Assembly (NCBI GenBank): GCA_041666985.1
Contig: JBAYFV010000042.1
Coordinates: forward strand, 1-15,381
Direction of reading: 5' to 3'
DNA length: 15,381 nt
Source of the DNA: GWF2-50-93 sp041666985
Lineage (GTDB): Bacteria > Verrucomicrobiota > Lentisphaeria > Victivallales > GWF2-50-93
Position numbers and translations under genes: made by a program. Every line of letters begins with the position of its first letter. Within the stretch, counting starts at the first letter, position 1. Below are positions 5,621 to 13,090 of this stretch, in pieces. Under the pieces are notes generated by a model, which saw only the letters and a program-made list of their open reading frames with translations, searched no databases and had not been told where the DNA came from.

Positions 5621-7144
5621 ATGGACAAGGCAAAGCTGAGAATAACTGGATACGGCAAGCTCCTGGAGCTCTACAATCTTGATGCGCTGCCGCATTACTG
5701 CGTCTCATATGTCGCCATGAAAGGCGAACGCAGAACTATGGTGGAGCCATTTCTGACAACTGAAATCTATCCTTCGAGGTATGATCCGGGAGATTCAGCC
5801 GGGGCGATTCTTGAGTTCGCATTGAAATACGAGGGTGTCAACCTTGAAATTCTATGTCTGTTGTTCCAGAAGATGGATGAGAAGGAAATATGCAGACATA
5901 TACTTGCCAGTCCATTGGGGATATATGCAAGGAAAATCTGGTTCCTGTATGAATTCCTCACCGGGCGGAAAACCGTCATCCCGGATCTTACGCAGGGAAA
6001 CTATGAGGATCTTCTGGACAGCTCATCATACTACACCCCCGCACCTGTCCGGAGCAGACGGCACAGGATAAACAACAATCTTCCAGGAGATCGCCGCTTC
6101 TGTCCTGTTGTCAGGAAAACCGGTCCCCTGCAAAAATATTCATCCTTCCTCTTCGACAGGCAATGCGGCGACATGCTTGAAAAATATCCTCCGGAACTTT
6201 TAAACAGGACAGTTGCATATCTGTACACCAAGGAGACCAGGTCCTCATTTGAAATAGAAAATGCCGTGCCCGAGAAGCGGCGTTCAGCCCGGTTTATCGC
6301 ACTTCTGCGCAGGGCGGGAAAGGAAAAACTCCTGAACAAGGAGGCTCTTGTGAAACTCCAGAAGGCCATAGTCGATGAGCGGTTCGCCCTGGACGACTAT
6401 CGGGACTTCCAGAATTATGTCGGTGAAAGCATAGGGCTTGAAAAGGAGATAATCCACTATGTGCCTCCGCGCCAGGACGATCTGCCCGGAATGATGGACG
6501 GCATGATATCCTGCGCGGAGAGGATGCTGGAATCAAAAATGCATCCTGTAATAACAGCCGCAGTGGTTTCCTTCGGATTTGTCCTCCTTCATCCTTTCGA
6601 GGACGGCAACGGACGCCTTCACCGGTTCCTGATCCACCATATTCTTTCAAAGACCGGCTTCACCCCGGAAAATCTCATATTCCCGGTTTCCGCGACAATG
6701 CTGAAGCAGATCGGCAGATATGACGAAGCCCTGGAATCCTTTTCCAAGCCGCTCATGGAGCATGTTGACTACCATCTCAATTCCAAAGGCGAGATGCAGG
6801 TTCTGAACCAGACCGACGTCCATTACAGATATATGGACATGACGTTTTTTGCGGAAAGACTTTTTGAGTTTGTAAGGGACACCATTGAAAAGGAACTCAA
6901 GGGGGAGCTTGATTTCATCATGTGGTATGACGAACTGCGCAAATCGCTGCGTGAAATTGTGGACATGCCTGACCGGAGGGTTGACCTGTTCATAAAGCTA
7001 TGTATTCAGAACAAAGGGGGAATCTCCGGTGGGAAAAGAAAGATAATGGACAAGCTGACTGACAGTGAAATATCCCTTATGGAAAAAACCGTGCAGAAGC
7101 GTATGAAGGAAGGGAAAGTTGATTTCTCCCTGCTGCGGAAATGA
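5621..7144 (+). CDS. fic: Fic-domain protein AMP-transferase, class II self-inhibited
   Basis: Fic enzymes transfer AMP or other nucleotide groups to protein hydroxyls. From ATG 5621 the protein has 507 residues. The core motif HPFEDGNGRLHR (324-335) has the catalytic His and the phosphate-binding GNGR intact. SFEIEN (209-214) matches the inhibitory helix consensus S/TxxxE(G/N) and lies N-terminal to the core, which defines class II; no separate antitoxin gene is needed. The first ~190 residues form a domain I do not recognise. The C-terminal ~100 residues, with a helical stretch around LCIQNKGGISGGKRKI, may be a winged helix. I chose ATG 5621, which has CAGGA ten bases upstream; a TTG at 5591 is in frame. 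The gene is flanked by 30-bp inverted repeats and follows a hipBA pair. Target unknown. Confidence 0.88.
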   Translation: MDKAKLRITGYGKLLELYNLDALPHYCVSYVAMKGERRTMVEPFLTTEIYPSRYDPGDSAGAILEFALKYEGVNLEILCLLFQKMDEKEICRHILASPLGIYARKIWFLYEFLTGRKTVIPDLTQGNYEDLLDSSSYYTPAPVRSRRHRINNNLPGDRRFCPVVRKTGPLQKYSSFLFDRQCGDMLEKYPPELLNRTVAYLYTKETRSSFEIENAVPEKRRSARFIALLRRAGKEKLLNKEALVKLQKAIVDERFALDDYRDFQNYVGESIGLEKEIIHYVPPRQDDLPGMMDGMISCAERMLESKMHPVITAAVVSFGFVLLHPFEDGNGRLHRFLIHHILSKTGFTPENLIFPVSATMLKQIGRYDEALESFSKPLMEHVDYHLNSKGEMQVLNQTDVHYRYMDMTFFAERLFEFVRDTIEKELKGELDFIMWYDELRKSLREIVDMPDRRVDLFIKLCIQNKGGISGGKRKIMDKLTDSEISLMEKTVQKRMKEGKVDFSLLRK

Positions 7145-7171
7145 GATTTTTCTTGAGACATGTGCAACACA

Positions 7172-7219
7172 GGCGAATAAATCCATTAATCCAGTCATCC
7201 ATGGGACGGCGGCGAATAA
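7172..7219 (+). repeat. 30-bp repeat, right copy flanking fic, bracketed by 9-bp direct repeats
   Basis: The repeat itself is 7181-7210. It is immediately flanked by GGCGAATAA on both sides (7172-7180 and 7211-7219), exactly nine bases each. Such flanks look like a target-site duplication left by insertion of the 30-bp unit. The left copy at 5260-5289 has no matching flanks. Confidence 0.75.
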
Positions 7220-7255
7220 TCACGGAAAAGCAGGAAACGCTAAGAATAAAGCTGA

Positions 7256-7280
7256 TTACGCGTAGTCAGATACAGCGTAA
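7256..7280. promoter_or_regulatory. Short inverted repeat upstream of the hydrolase-like gene, possible operator
   Basis: TTACGC (7256-7261) and GCGTAA (7275-7280) are inverted copies about 75 bases before the next start codon. Sugar-utilisation genes often have operators of this kind, but the match is short and no promoter was recognised with confidence. Confidence 0.25.
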
Positions 7281-7356
7281 TAAGGTATGATAAGCATTGG
7301 CTTGAAAAAAGAGTTGGGATGGATATATGACCAGATAATCCGGAAAGGCGTATCGC

Positions 7357-9354
7357 ATGGGAAATAAAGCAGACTACGAGAAATGGCTGTGGATTGAGTT
7401 GATCGGTTTTGAGATTGAAACGGCTGATTTAGGAGTCGGGGCCTATCTTGAACGGCTGGGATTCACTCCGTCAGGGCTGTCGCTGCTGATCACATCACCC
7501 AACTTTATCCATCTCCATGACAGCAATTGGGCGGATCGGGTATTCCCTCCCGAATATTGTTCCTACGGTGCGCATAATACAAACGGAGAAAGACACCGCC
7601 AGGTCTGGACTGGGGCAAAGCTGAAACAGCTGGTTGATGAATTGCATAGGCACGGCATCGGGGTTTGTTTTGCGGTTTTTGACTTTTGCAATGAAAAGGA
7701 ATGGCTGGGACAGCATCAGGAGATGTACTATATTGACAACAAGGGCGAAAAATTAAATTCTATCTGCGCCTGGAAGCGACTTCGCGACGGTTCTTTTTAT
7801 GAGGATTTTTTTGTGGAAAAACTCTCAGAGGTCATGCGCGATTACGGCTTCGACGGATTTCATGCGGCAGACGGTTTCGCCCATCCCCGCCGTCCGATAC
7901 ATGTAGGCGATTTCTCCAATGACATGATCGAACAGTTCATGGATTTTTCCAAAATTCAAATTTCTCCGGAAATTTTTGATGCCGGAAGAAATTCAAAAGT
8001 CCAGACTTGCCGCATCGCAAAATGGATTTTGCATCATCGTTCATCCGAATGGCGTAAGTTTTACACCCACAGAATTACGGGTTTCTGGGCCAAGGTCGTA
8101 CGGCAGTTGAAAGCCATGGGCAAATGGATGATTTACAATTCCGCCTGGACCCGGGATCCGTTTGAAGCGATTTACCGTTACGGCGTTGACTACCGTGCGC
8201 TGTACGAGGTCGGAGTTACAAAATACATTGTGGAACTGGCCGGTCCGGTTCTGGAATTGGAAAATTGGGGTGCGCAGGAACCCCGGACTCTCTACAGCAG
8301 GATGGCTTCCACCCTGCTTTTCAGGGCTTACGTGCCGGAAGCCAAGCTGGTCTTCTTGAATGGAATCCGTGACTTCAATGAGCAATATCTGCTGTTACAA
8401 CATGCCCCGGCGCTTTTCGAAGCTGAAGTTATTTCCCAGTATAACTTATTCTACTCCATGGAAACCAATAAGCCGAAACGCTGTCAGGATGGAGTTCTGG
8501 CCTGTCTCGCCGATGGTCTCACCAAGGAGGAATGGAAGAAAATCAACAGCGCCTGGGATCGCAGCAGTGAATTTCAGCCGGAAATTGTTGGCGGAGCCGT
8601 ACTTCTTTATTCGGGTAAACACCTCTACAAACAGCTTGAATGCTACATGAAACATCGTAGCTGGTACGACTATCGCCTGCTTACCCATTTATTGAGCAAG
8701 GGGGCTCCCATACACACGATTGCCGATGTCGGAAGCATCAACGACCTCGAACAGCCGCTGGTAATCCTTAATCCGGAATTATGGGATGAAGATGAGTTGA
8801 AACAAGTGGCGGCATATCGGAAAGCGCCGGTTATATGTATCGGATACGAGACAAAGAAACTGCCTTTCAACTTTGATCTGACAATAAAAGAGAATCAAAA
8901 TGATGAAAATCCGATGTACTGCGGAATTTTTAACTCCCAAAACAGAGATATGTCTGATGAAACACAGATTAAACGCAAAAAGAAAGCTACGGTAAAACCT
9001 CCGGCAAACATTGAAGATCCTGCTTCCTGGCTGGACGACCTATACGTTCCTGACATCTCAAAAGAATTTCTTCTGTGTTGCGCTGAATTGATAGCCAAAT
9101 GTTCGCGCACCCCTGAAATTCAGTGCGTTCCCGCGGAAACCAAAATGGAAATATTGAAAAAAGATGATGTTTACCGTCTTATAATTTGGAACGATCATAA
9201 GCATTATGACCATGTCACAATAAAAACGGATTCCCCGGTGAAAAAAGTCGAATATGTTTCCGGATTCACCTGCTGCGAAATTCATCTGAAAGACAATACG
9301 TTCCGGCTTAAGCTTCCCCCGTCGGGAATGACCATTGCGGAATTGAGGTTTTAA
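7357..9354 (+). CDS. TIM-barrel glycoside-hydrolase-like protein, family not identified
   Basis: This 665-residue protein has no signal peptide, so it probably acts in the cytoplasm. The first ~400 residues read like a glycoside-hydrolase TIM barrel: ELHRHGIGVCFAVFDF (about 95-110) resembles a barrel strand, and YGFDGFHAADG (about 163-173) resembles the strand-4 segment with candidate acidic residues D166 and D172. Residues ~440-510 (QPLVILNPELWDEDELKQVA) resemble the Rossmann-like amidotransferase-type domain found in beta-galactosidase-like enzymes. The last ~75 residues look like a beta sandwich. That order recalls GH42-type architecture, but I cannot match a specific family. ATG 7357 has GGAAAGG eight bases upstream. 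It starts a run of carbohydrate-related genes after the toxin island. Substrate unknown. Confidence 0.75.
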   Translation: MGNKADYEKWLWIELIGFEIETADLGVGAYLERLGFTPSGLSLLITSPNFIHLHDSNWADRVFPPEYCSYGAHNTNGERHRQVWTGAKLKQLVDELHRHGIGVCFAVFDFCNEKEWLGQHQEMYYIDNKGEKLNSICAWKRLRDGSFYEDFFVEKLSEVMRDYGFDGFHAADGFAHPRRPIHVGDFSNDMIEQFMDFSKIQISPEIFDAGRNSKVQTCRIAKWILHHRSSEWRKFYTHRITGFWAKVVRQLKAMGKWMIYNSAWTRDPFEAIYRYGVDYRALYEVGVTKYIVELAGPVLELENWGAQEPRTLYSRMASTLLFRAYVPEAKLVFLNGIRDFNEQYLLLQHAPALFEAEVISQYNLFYSMETNKPKRCQDGVLACLADGLTKEEWKKINSAWDRSSEFQPEIVGGAVLLYSGKHLYKQLECYMKHRSWYDYRLLTHLLSKGAPIHTIADVGSINDLEQPLVILNPELWDEDELKQVAAYRKAPVICIGYETKKLPFNFDLTIKENQNDENPMYCGIFNSQNRDMSDETQIKRKKKATVKPPANIEDPASWLDDLYVPDISKEFLLCCAELIAKCSRTPEIQCVPAETKMEILKKDDVYRLIIWNDHKHYDHVTIKTDSPVKKVEYVSGFTCCEIHLKDNTFRLKLPPSGMTIAELRF

Positions 9355-9423
9355 GATGGGATTTCTATCAGGGAAACATGTCCGCGATTACCGGATATTG
9401 CGCATAATCCTGAAAAAGAAGAA

Positions 9424-9440
9424 ACCATTAATATAATGGT
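9424..9440. promoter_or_regulatory. 17-bp A/T-rich palindrome between two genes
   Basis: ACCATTA (9424-9430) pairs with TAATGGT (9434-9440) around a three-base centre. It lies in the 145-bp gap after the hydrolase-like gene and before the glycosyltransferase. It could be an operator or a weak mRNA-end hairpin. No further evidence. Confidence 0.3.
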
Positions 9441-9499
9441 ATCAACGGACATAAAGACAATACGAAGACAAATCCGATTTTTCAGAGGTTTCCTTGATT

Positions 9500-10840
9500 A
9501 TGGCCTTTATCGGTACTAATTTCCGGGCAATAGGGTTGAGTGCAAAACTGCAGGAAAGAAAGGTTTGCGTGGAGAAACGATTGAAAAATATATTGCAAAG
9601 CCTTGACGGCCCGCTGGGAATGAGGTGGAAGATGGTCGTAATATTGTTCCTCATCGGCCTTTGCATGCACTCAGTTGTTTTTTCCAGGGCGCACCGCGAG
9701 GGTGACGAGCTTATTTACAGGACACTGGTCGAACAGTTGGACAATGGCAATGGATATACCCTGCAGGGAAGCCCCTTGCTGGAAAAAGGGCTGATTGACA
9801 GAACTCAATACGACCATCCCCTGTTTTTTCATCCGCCGGGCGGGATTGCCTTGTATTGGGTGTTTTATCGGATATTCGGGGATTGGGGCTTTTCCCTTGT
9901 CCAGCTGTTTTCTTACGCACTGTTCTTCTGGAGCATGCTGTTTCTGGCAAAGTCCCTGAATCTGACTTCGTCAAACATTGCCCTCGCACTAGTGGCAAGC
10001 CTTTCCGCGTTCAGTCCCGTCATGTCGCACGTCACTACGAAGCTCTGGCTTGACGGCCCGTTATTGGCTTTCACCACATTGTCTGTCGCCATATATGTCT
10101 GGGCCGTTGCCCATAATAAAACCCGCTGGGTTTTTATCGCCGGTCTGTTTTTAGGCTATGCCAGCCTTATTAAAATAACCGCGTTCCTTGTCGTTCCCGG
10201 ACTGATTCTCATGAGCTGGTTTTTATTAACCCCCCCCAGGGAAAAAACATTTCTTCGCTTTGGACTGCTGTTTCTTGCAACTGCATTTATTGTTCAAGTT
10301 CCCTGGGAACTCTGGCAGTGGCTCAAGGCCGGATCTCCATTCCCCTCATGGGCGGGCAGACCTTCCGGAAGCCTTGTCGAAAGCAACAAGTATGTATATT
10401 ATTTGACGGTGATCCGGTCCCCATGGATATATTTAAAATTGACATCTGTAACCCTCTGGACCAGCATCCCGACCCTTTTCCTGTTTGCACTCCTGTGGCG
10501 CAATAAATCTCTTAGATGGCTGAGACTGTCTCTCCTGATATGGGTACTGACAGTTTTAGCTTTCCACATAACTCTTGGTTTTATAGGATATTCAAAGGTA
10601 TTGCGCTACGCGATCCTTATGACTCCCGCTCTCATCATCTTGTTTTCATCATTGCTGGATGAAGCCGTTTACAGATTTGGAAATGAGGAGAATTCCCCAA
10701 TTGCCGGGACGTTTACCGTAATCATAGGCATTTCCCTGCTGGCATTTGCAATGGAAATCCTCACAGGCATTCAGGTGTCGCTTTTTTCCCATAAGGATAT
10801 AATCTTCCCCATGATAGGCGGGGCTTGGATGATGCAGTGA
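9500..10840 (+). CDS. GT39/ArnT-like polytopic membrane glycosyltransferase
   Basis: The protein has 446 residues from ATG 9500. A cytoplasmic N-terminal ~40 residues precede the first membrane helix (about 44-61). The first outside loop carries HREGDE (65-70), with the acidic pair typical of GT-C enzymes, and YDHPLFFHPPGG (104-115), typical of the GT39/PMT_2 group. About ten further hydrophobic segments follow. Such enzymes use polyprenyl-phosphate-linked sugars at the outer face of the inner membrane. AGAGG lies 11 bases before the ATG; TTG 9494 is an alternative start with closer spacing. It ends abruptly after a membrane segment, without the periplasmic tail many relatives have, so C-terminal truncation is possible. 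A C8 run (10230-10237) lies in the coding region. The acceptor is unknown. Confidence 0.85.
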   Translation: MAFIGTNFRAIGLSAKLQERKVCVEKRLKNILQSLDGPLGMRWKMVVILFLIGLCMHSVVFSRAHREGDELIYRTLVEQLDNGNGYTLQGSPLLEKGLIDRTQYDHPLFFHPPGGIALYWVFYRIFGDWGFSLVQLFSYALFFWSMLFLAKSLNLTSSNIALALVASLSAFSPVMSHVTTKLWLDGPLLAFTTLSVAIYVWAVAHNKTRWVFIAGLFLGYASLIKITAFLVVPGLILMSWFLLTPPREKTFLRFGLLFLATAFIVQVPWELWQWLKAGSPFPSWAGRPSGSLVESNKYVYYLTVIRSPWIYLKLTSVTLWTSIPTLFLFALLWRNKSLRWLRLSLLIWVLTVLAFHITLGFIGYSKVLRYAILMTPALIILFSSLLDEAVYRFGNEENSPIAGTFTVIIGISLLAFAMEILTGIQVSLFSHKDIIFPMIGGAWMMQ

Positions 10841-10859
10841 TGCCGGAACTCCGGATGCA

Positions 10860-11041
10860 GACGAGACAGATGGCGGAGGGATGGGTAGCAGATTGATTTT
10901 GATATCCTTATGCTTCTTGACTGAAACACCGCTCCATTCCTGGTGAATGATGTTTGTAAGAACAGCATATTCGTCTTCTTTGGTTACTTCGTGGTCTTTC
11001 CAGTAATCGGTGAGTTTATTGCGGGTTTCCTGCCCCATCAT
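10860..11041 (-). pseudogene. Possible remnant of a small gene between convergent membrane-protein genes
   Basis: Reading from ATG 11041 on the minus strand gives a start that looks coding: GQETRNKLTDYWKDHEVTKE followed by DEYAVLTNIIHQEW. Beyond about 10930 it becomes proline- and serine-rich and then continues antisense into the glycosyltransferase gene, so only the first ~40-60 residues could be genuine. EYAVLTNII resembles an EYAVYSA-type motif I recall from secreted hypothetical proteins, but that is a weak likeness. An in-frame TAG lies two codons upstream of the ATG. It may be a fragment or chance. Confidence 0.3.
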
Positions 11042-11104
11042 CCGCTAAGGTTCTGCTTTCGGCGATGGAATGGACTGAATGATGCGAAACATGCTTTCTG
11101 TGAA

Positions 11105-12601
11105 TTATGGCAGGTCCGGTTCAACGGTGTAAATCCTCTCCAACTCCGGGCCGAGATACCTTAACTTCACATGATTGTCGTGATCCAGTTTATCAATAAG
11201 CCTTGGTCTGCGGGCGGAAACAAAGATGATTTTTGAATCGAACGTGTTGACGACTTCATCGGCGGCATAAAGCATTTTGCCGTCAGATATCTTTTTCCAT
11301 ATCCTGTATTTCTGCGGGGAATGCATATACATGAAATACGGTTCAAGAAAGACGAGATACCGCTGTTCCGGTGCGCCATAGAAAAGCATGGGAGTGTCAT
11401 CCCAGTCGGCTGTGAAAATAATTTCTCCGGGGCCGGTATTTCTTTTTATCCACTCGGCGGCGCCTGCATATTTAGGCTGATCAAGATAAAGAACTTCCCT
11501 GAGTTTCAGTACGGTAATCAAAGCTATTGCGGCAAATAAAAGAACAAAAATTGTCTTCTTTACCCTGCTGTTCAGGGGGTTCCCGCCCCTGCCCCAGTAC
11601 GCAAGGATGAACACTGCGGAAAGAGGAGCGAAATATTCAATGAATCTCTGACAGAGTACAGTTAGGATGAAATATACGGAGGTCAGGACAAGAAGAGAAA
11701 AGGTTACCCAGTCCATTGAGGAAATCTTCTTCTTTGTCGCCGCATCGTAAATTGTGTATCCAGTCAGAATGGCAACAGGAATAAATCCCTGCATAATCCT
11801 GTTCAGTGTCATCGGATACAGCTCAAATCCCTGGTTTATGACATCATTTCCGAAACCGAACAGCCTTATTTTGAGAACCATTATGTTCTGAACAAAAAGC
11901 CCCCTTATGTTTGCCGGGAAATACGGGTTCAATATCAGTCCGGCAATCAGACCGGACAAAACCCAGAATGACATGAAATCAGTTATTTTGAAAGAGTCCT
12001 TCTCCTTCCATCTTCTTGCAATATCAAAAACAAGGACAACTGGAAGGAGCTGCCAGCTCCCAGTATGGCTTATTGCGTACAGGCAGGCAACCGTCATTAA
12101 TCCAATGCGGTTGCCACGGAGGACAAAGAATATGGCCGTCGGGAAGAAAATCAGCGCAAAAAGGTACGAACGGCAGAAAGTCAGTCTTTCAAAGAATAGG
12201 GAACCTGCGATGAAAAGCATGAAGCACATGGCCGGGAAAATATGTTTTTTCATTCCTACTTGCCGGAGAAGAATGCCCCATGCGATTGCAACAGCGAAAA
12301 CTGTTGCAAGTACTGCGACTTTCGCGCCCGTGAATTTCCCGAAAAGGCTGATGAACGGGATAAGCCACACGTGGAATAGCCATTCCTTGTCGAAAAAGGA
12401 ATCCGTCCAGATTGAACAGACGGCCCATGGAAAGTTTTTCAGGACAAGCCCCTGACGGTTCATGATCTCCGAGATTTGAACATGGAAATATGAATCAACG
12501 CTCGGGAGCGACTTTGTTCCGTAGATTACGAACAGGACGCAGAACACCCAGAATAAGCTTCCGAGCAGAATCCATGTTATGTCCTTTAATGTCAGTTTCA
12601 T
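11105..12601 (-). CDS. GT-C-fold-like polytopic membrane protein, putative glycosyltransferase
   Basis: The protein has 498 residues with a first membrane helix at about 8-27, about ten more helices, and a soluble C-terminal region of ~110 residues. SVDSYFHV (34-41) places an acidic residue in the first outside loop, and DKEWLFHVWLIPF (about 71-83) is a second loop motif; both recall STT3/PMT-type GT-C enzymes. The C-terminal region (AAEWIKRNTGPGEIIFTADW, then DDTPMLFYG) is typical of the globular tail in such proteins. Transfer of a lipid-linked sugar is inferred, not shown. The gene is convergent with the GT39-like gene. The start ATG 12601 has only a weak ribosome site (GAAG). No near relative could be named. 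Confidence 0.75.
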   Translation of the reverse strand: MKLTLKDITWILLGSLFWVFCVLFVIYGTKSLPSVDSYFHVQISEIMNRQGLVLKNFPWAVCSIWTDSFFDKEWLFHVWLIPFISLFGKFTGAKVAVLATVFAVAIAWGILLRQVGMKKHIFPAMCFMLFIAGSLFFERLTFCRSYLFALIFFPTAIFFVLRGNRIGLMTVACLYAISHTGSWQLLPVVLVFDIARRWKEKDSFKITDFMSFWVLSGLIAGLILNPYFPANIRGLFVQNIMVLKIRLFGFGNDVINQGFELYPMTLNRIMQGFIPVAILTGYTIYDAATKKKISSMDWVTFSLLVLTSVYFILTVLCQRFIEYFAPLSAVFILAYWGRGGNPLNSRVKKTIFVLLFAAIALITVLKLREVLYLDQPKYAGAAEWIKRNTGPGEIIFTADWDDTPMLFYGAPEQRYLVFLEPYFMYMHSPQKYRIWKKISDGKMLYAADEVVNTFDSKIIFVSARRPRLIDKLDHDNHVKLRYLGPELERIYTVEPDLP

Positions 12602-12759
12602 TCAGCTTCATATTGTAAGTTTGACCGCATGTTCTGGAAATCGCCGCTTAAATTACCGTCTAATCATGAAAATTAAAACTTTTAATGAAACATAGGAGTC
12701 GTAAAGAAATAAATATGGCATTTGGCAGAAAACACAGGTGTTTGGATTTGAGGCGCGAA

Positions 12760-12788
12760 CCCTGCGCGTATGGTGCATACGCAAGGGG
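12760..12788 (+). other. Stem-loop in the intergenic gap
   Basis: GCGTATG (12766-12772) pairs perfectly with CATACGC (12776-12782) around GTG. Outside it CCC and GGG can pair across a small internal loop. It lies 45 bases before the larger hairpin and may belong to the same structured transcript. Confidence 0.45.
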
Positions 12789-12832
12789 TGAAGCAACGAA
12801 GAAGACAAATACATGGAATTCCGTCCCGAAGG

Positions 12833-12934
12833 GCTGGCGTTCTTCTGGCCGCTTATCACGCTGTTTGCCCGTTGCATATCTTCAGATATGCTCCTCGCAA
12901 ACATCATGATAATCAATCCAAAATATTCGCCAGC
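12833..12934 (+). ncRNA. Candidate structured RNA: ~100-nt interrupted hairpin
   Basis: Four paired blocks are nested around one loop. From outside in these are GCTGGCG (12833-12839) with CGCCAGC (12928-12934); TTATCA (12853-12858) with TGATAA (12907-12912); GTTTGC (12863-12868) with GCAAAC (12897-12902); and GCATATC (12874-12880) with GATATGC (12885-12891), with loop TTCA. Internal loops are near-symmetrical (4/4 and 5/5). The regular nesting is unlikely by chance and suits either a non-coding or leader RNA or an eroded palindromic repeat. The strand is not determined. It does not show the conserved sequences of tmRNA, RNase P RNA or SRP RNA that I checked by eye. Confidence 0.4.
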
Positions 12935-13040
12935 AAATGTCAAAGTCATTTCTTTACGGCTCCTTAGCGGGAAAAGCCCCGGCTTTACAGATGAAAATAT
13001 CAAGCGATCCGGTTTTTCCATTTCACCCCTTTCCGGTTAA

Positions 13041-13066
13041 TTTTTTTTTGCGCTGGCAAAAAAAAA
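13041..13066. other. T9-GC / GC-A9 perfect inverted repeat upstream of the U32 gene
   Basis: Nine Ts and GC are followed by GCTG and then GC and nine As, an exact 11-bp stem with a four-base loop. It ends 24 bases before the U32 start codon. It could act as a terminator-like or regulatory hairpin in the leader, or as a bent-DNA site. The function is not clear. Confidence 0.4.
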
Positions 13067-13090
13067 TACGCAGATTACTTTGAGGGCATT

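Larger units (their letters stand above)
12602..13090. other. 490-bp gap between divergent genes, rich in hairpins
   Basis: I see no convincing protein gene here; the open frames on both strands are short, overlap the hairpins and resemble no family. The gap must hold the promoters for the membrane-protein gene (-) and the U32 gene (+). Structures seen are an A/T palindrome ATTAAAA-C-TTTTAAT (12672-12686), a stem-loop at 12760-12788, the long interrupted hairpin at 12833-12934, AAAGC/GCTTT (12973-12986), and the T9/A9 inverted repeat at 13041-13066. Confidence 0.6.

Noticed and set aside
12833..12934. Integron attC-type recombination site
   Set aside because: The imperfect palindrome has a suitable length, but the expected GTTRRRY and RYYYAAC boxes are missing and no integrase or cassette array is present.
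12653..13021. Minus-strand open frame of 122 codons in the intergenic gap
   Set aside because: It runs across the long hairpin, has no recognisable domain, and its composition looks like translated non-coding DNA.
12813..13040. Plus-strand open frame of 75 codons with a hydrophobic start
   Set aside because: It overlaps the same hairpin and the apparent membrane segment comes from the palindromic sequence; no ribosome site or homology was recognised.
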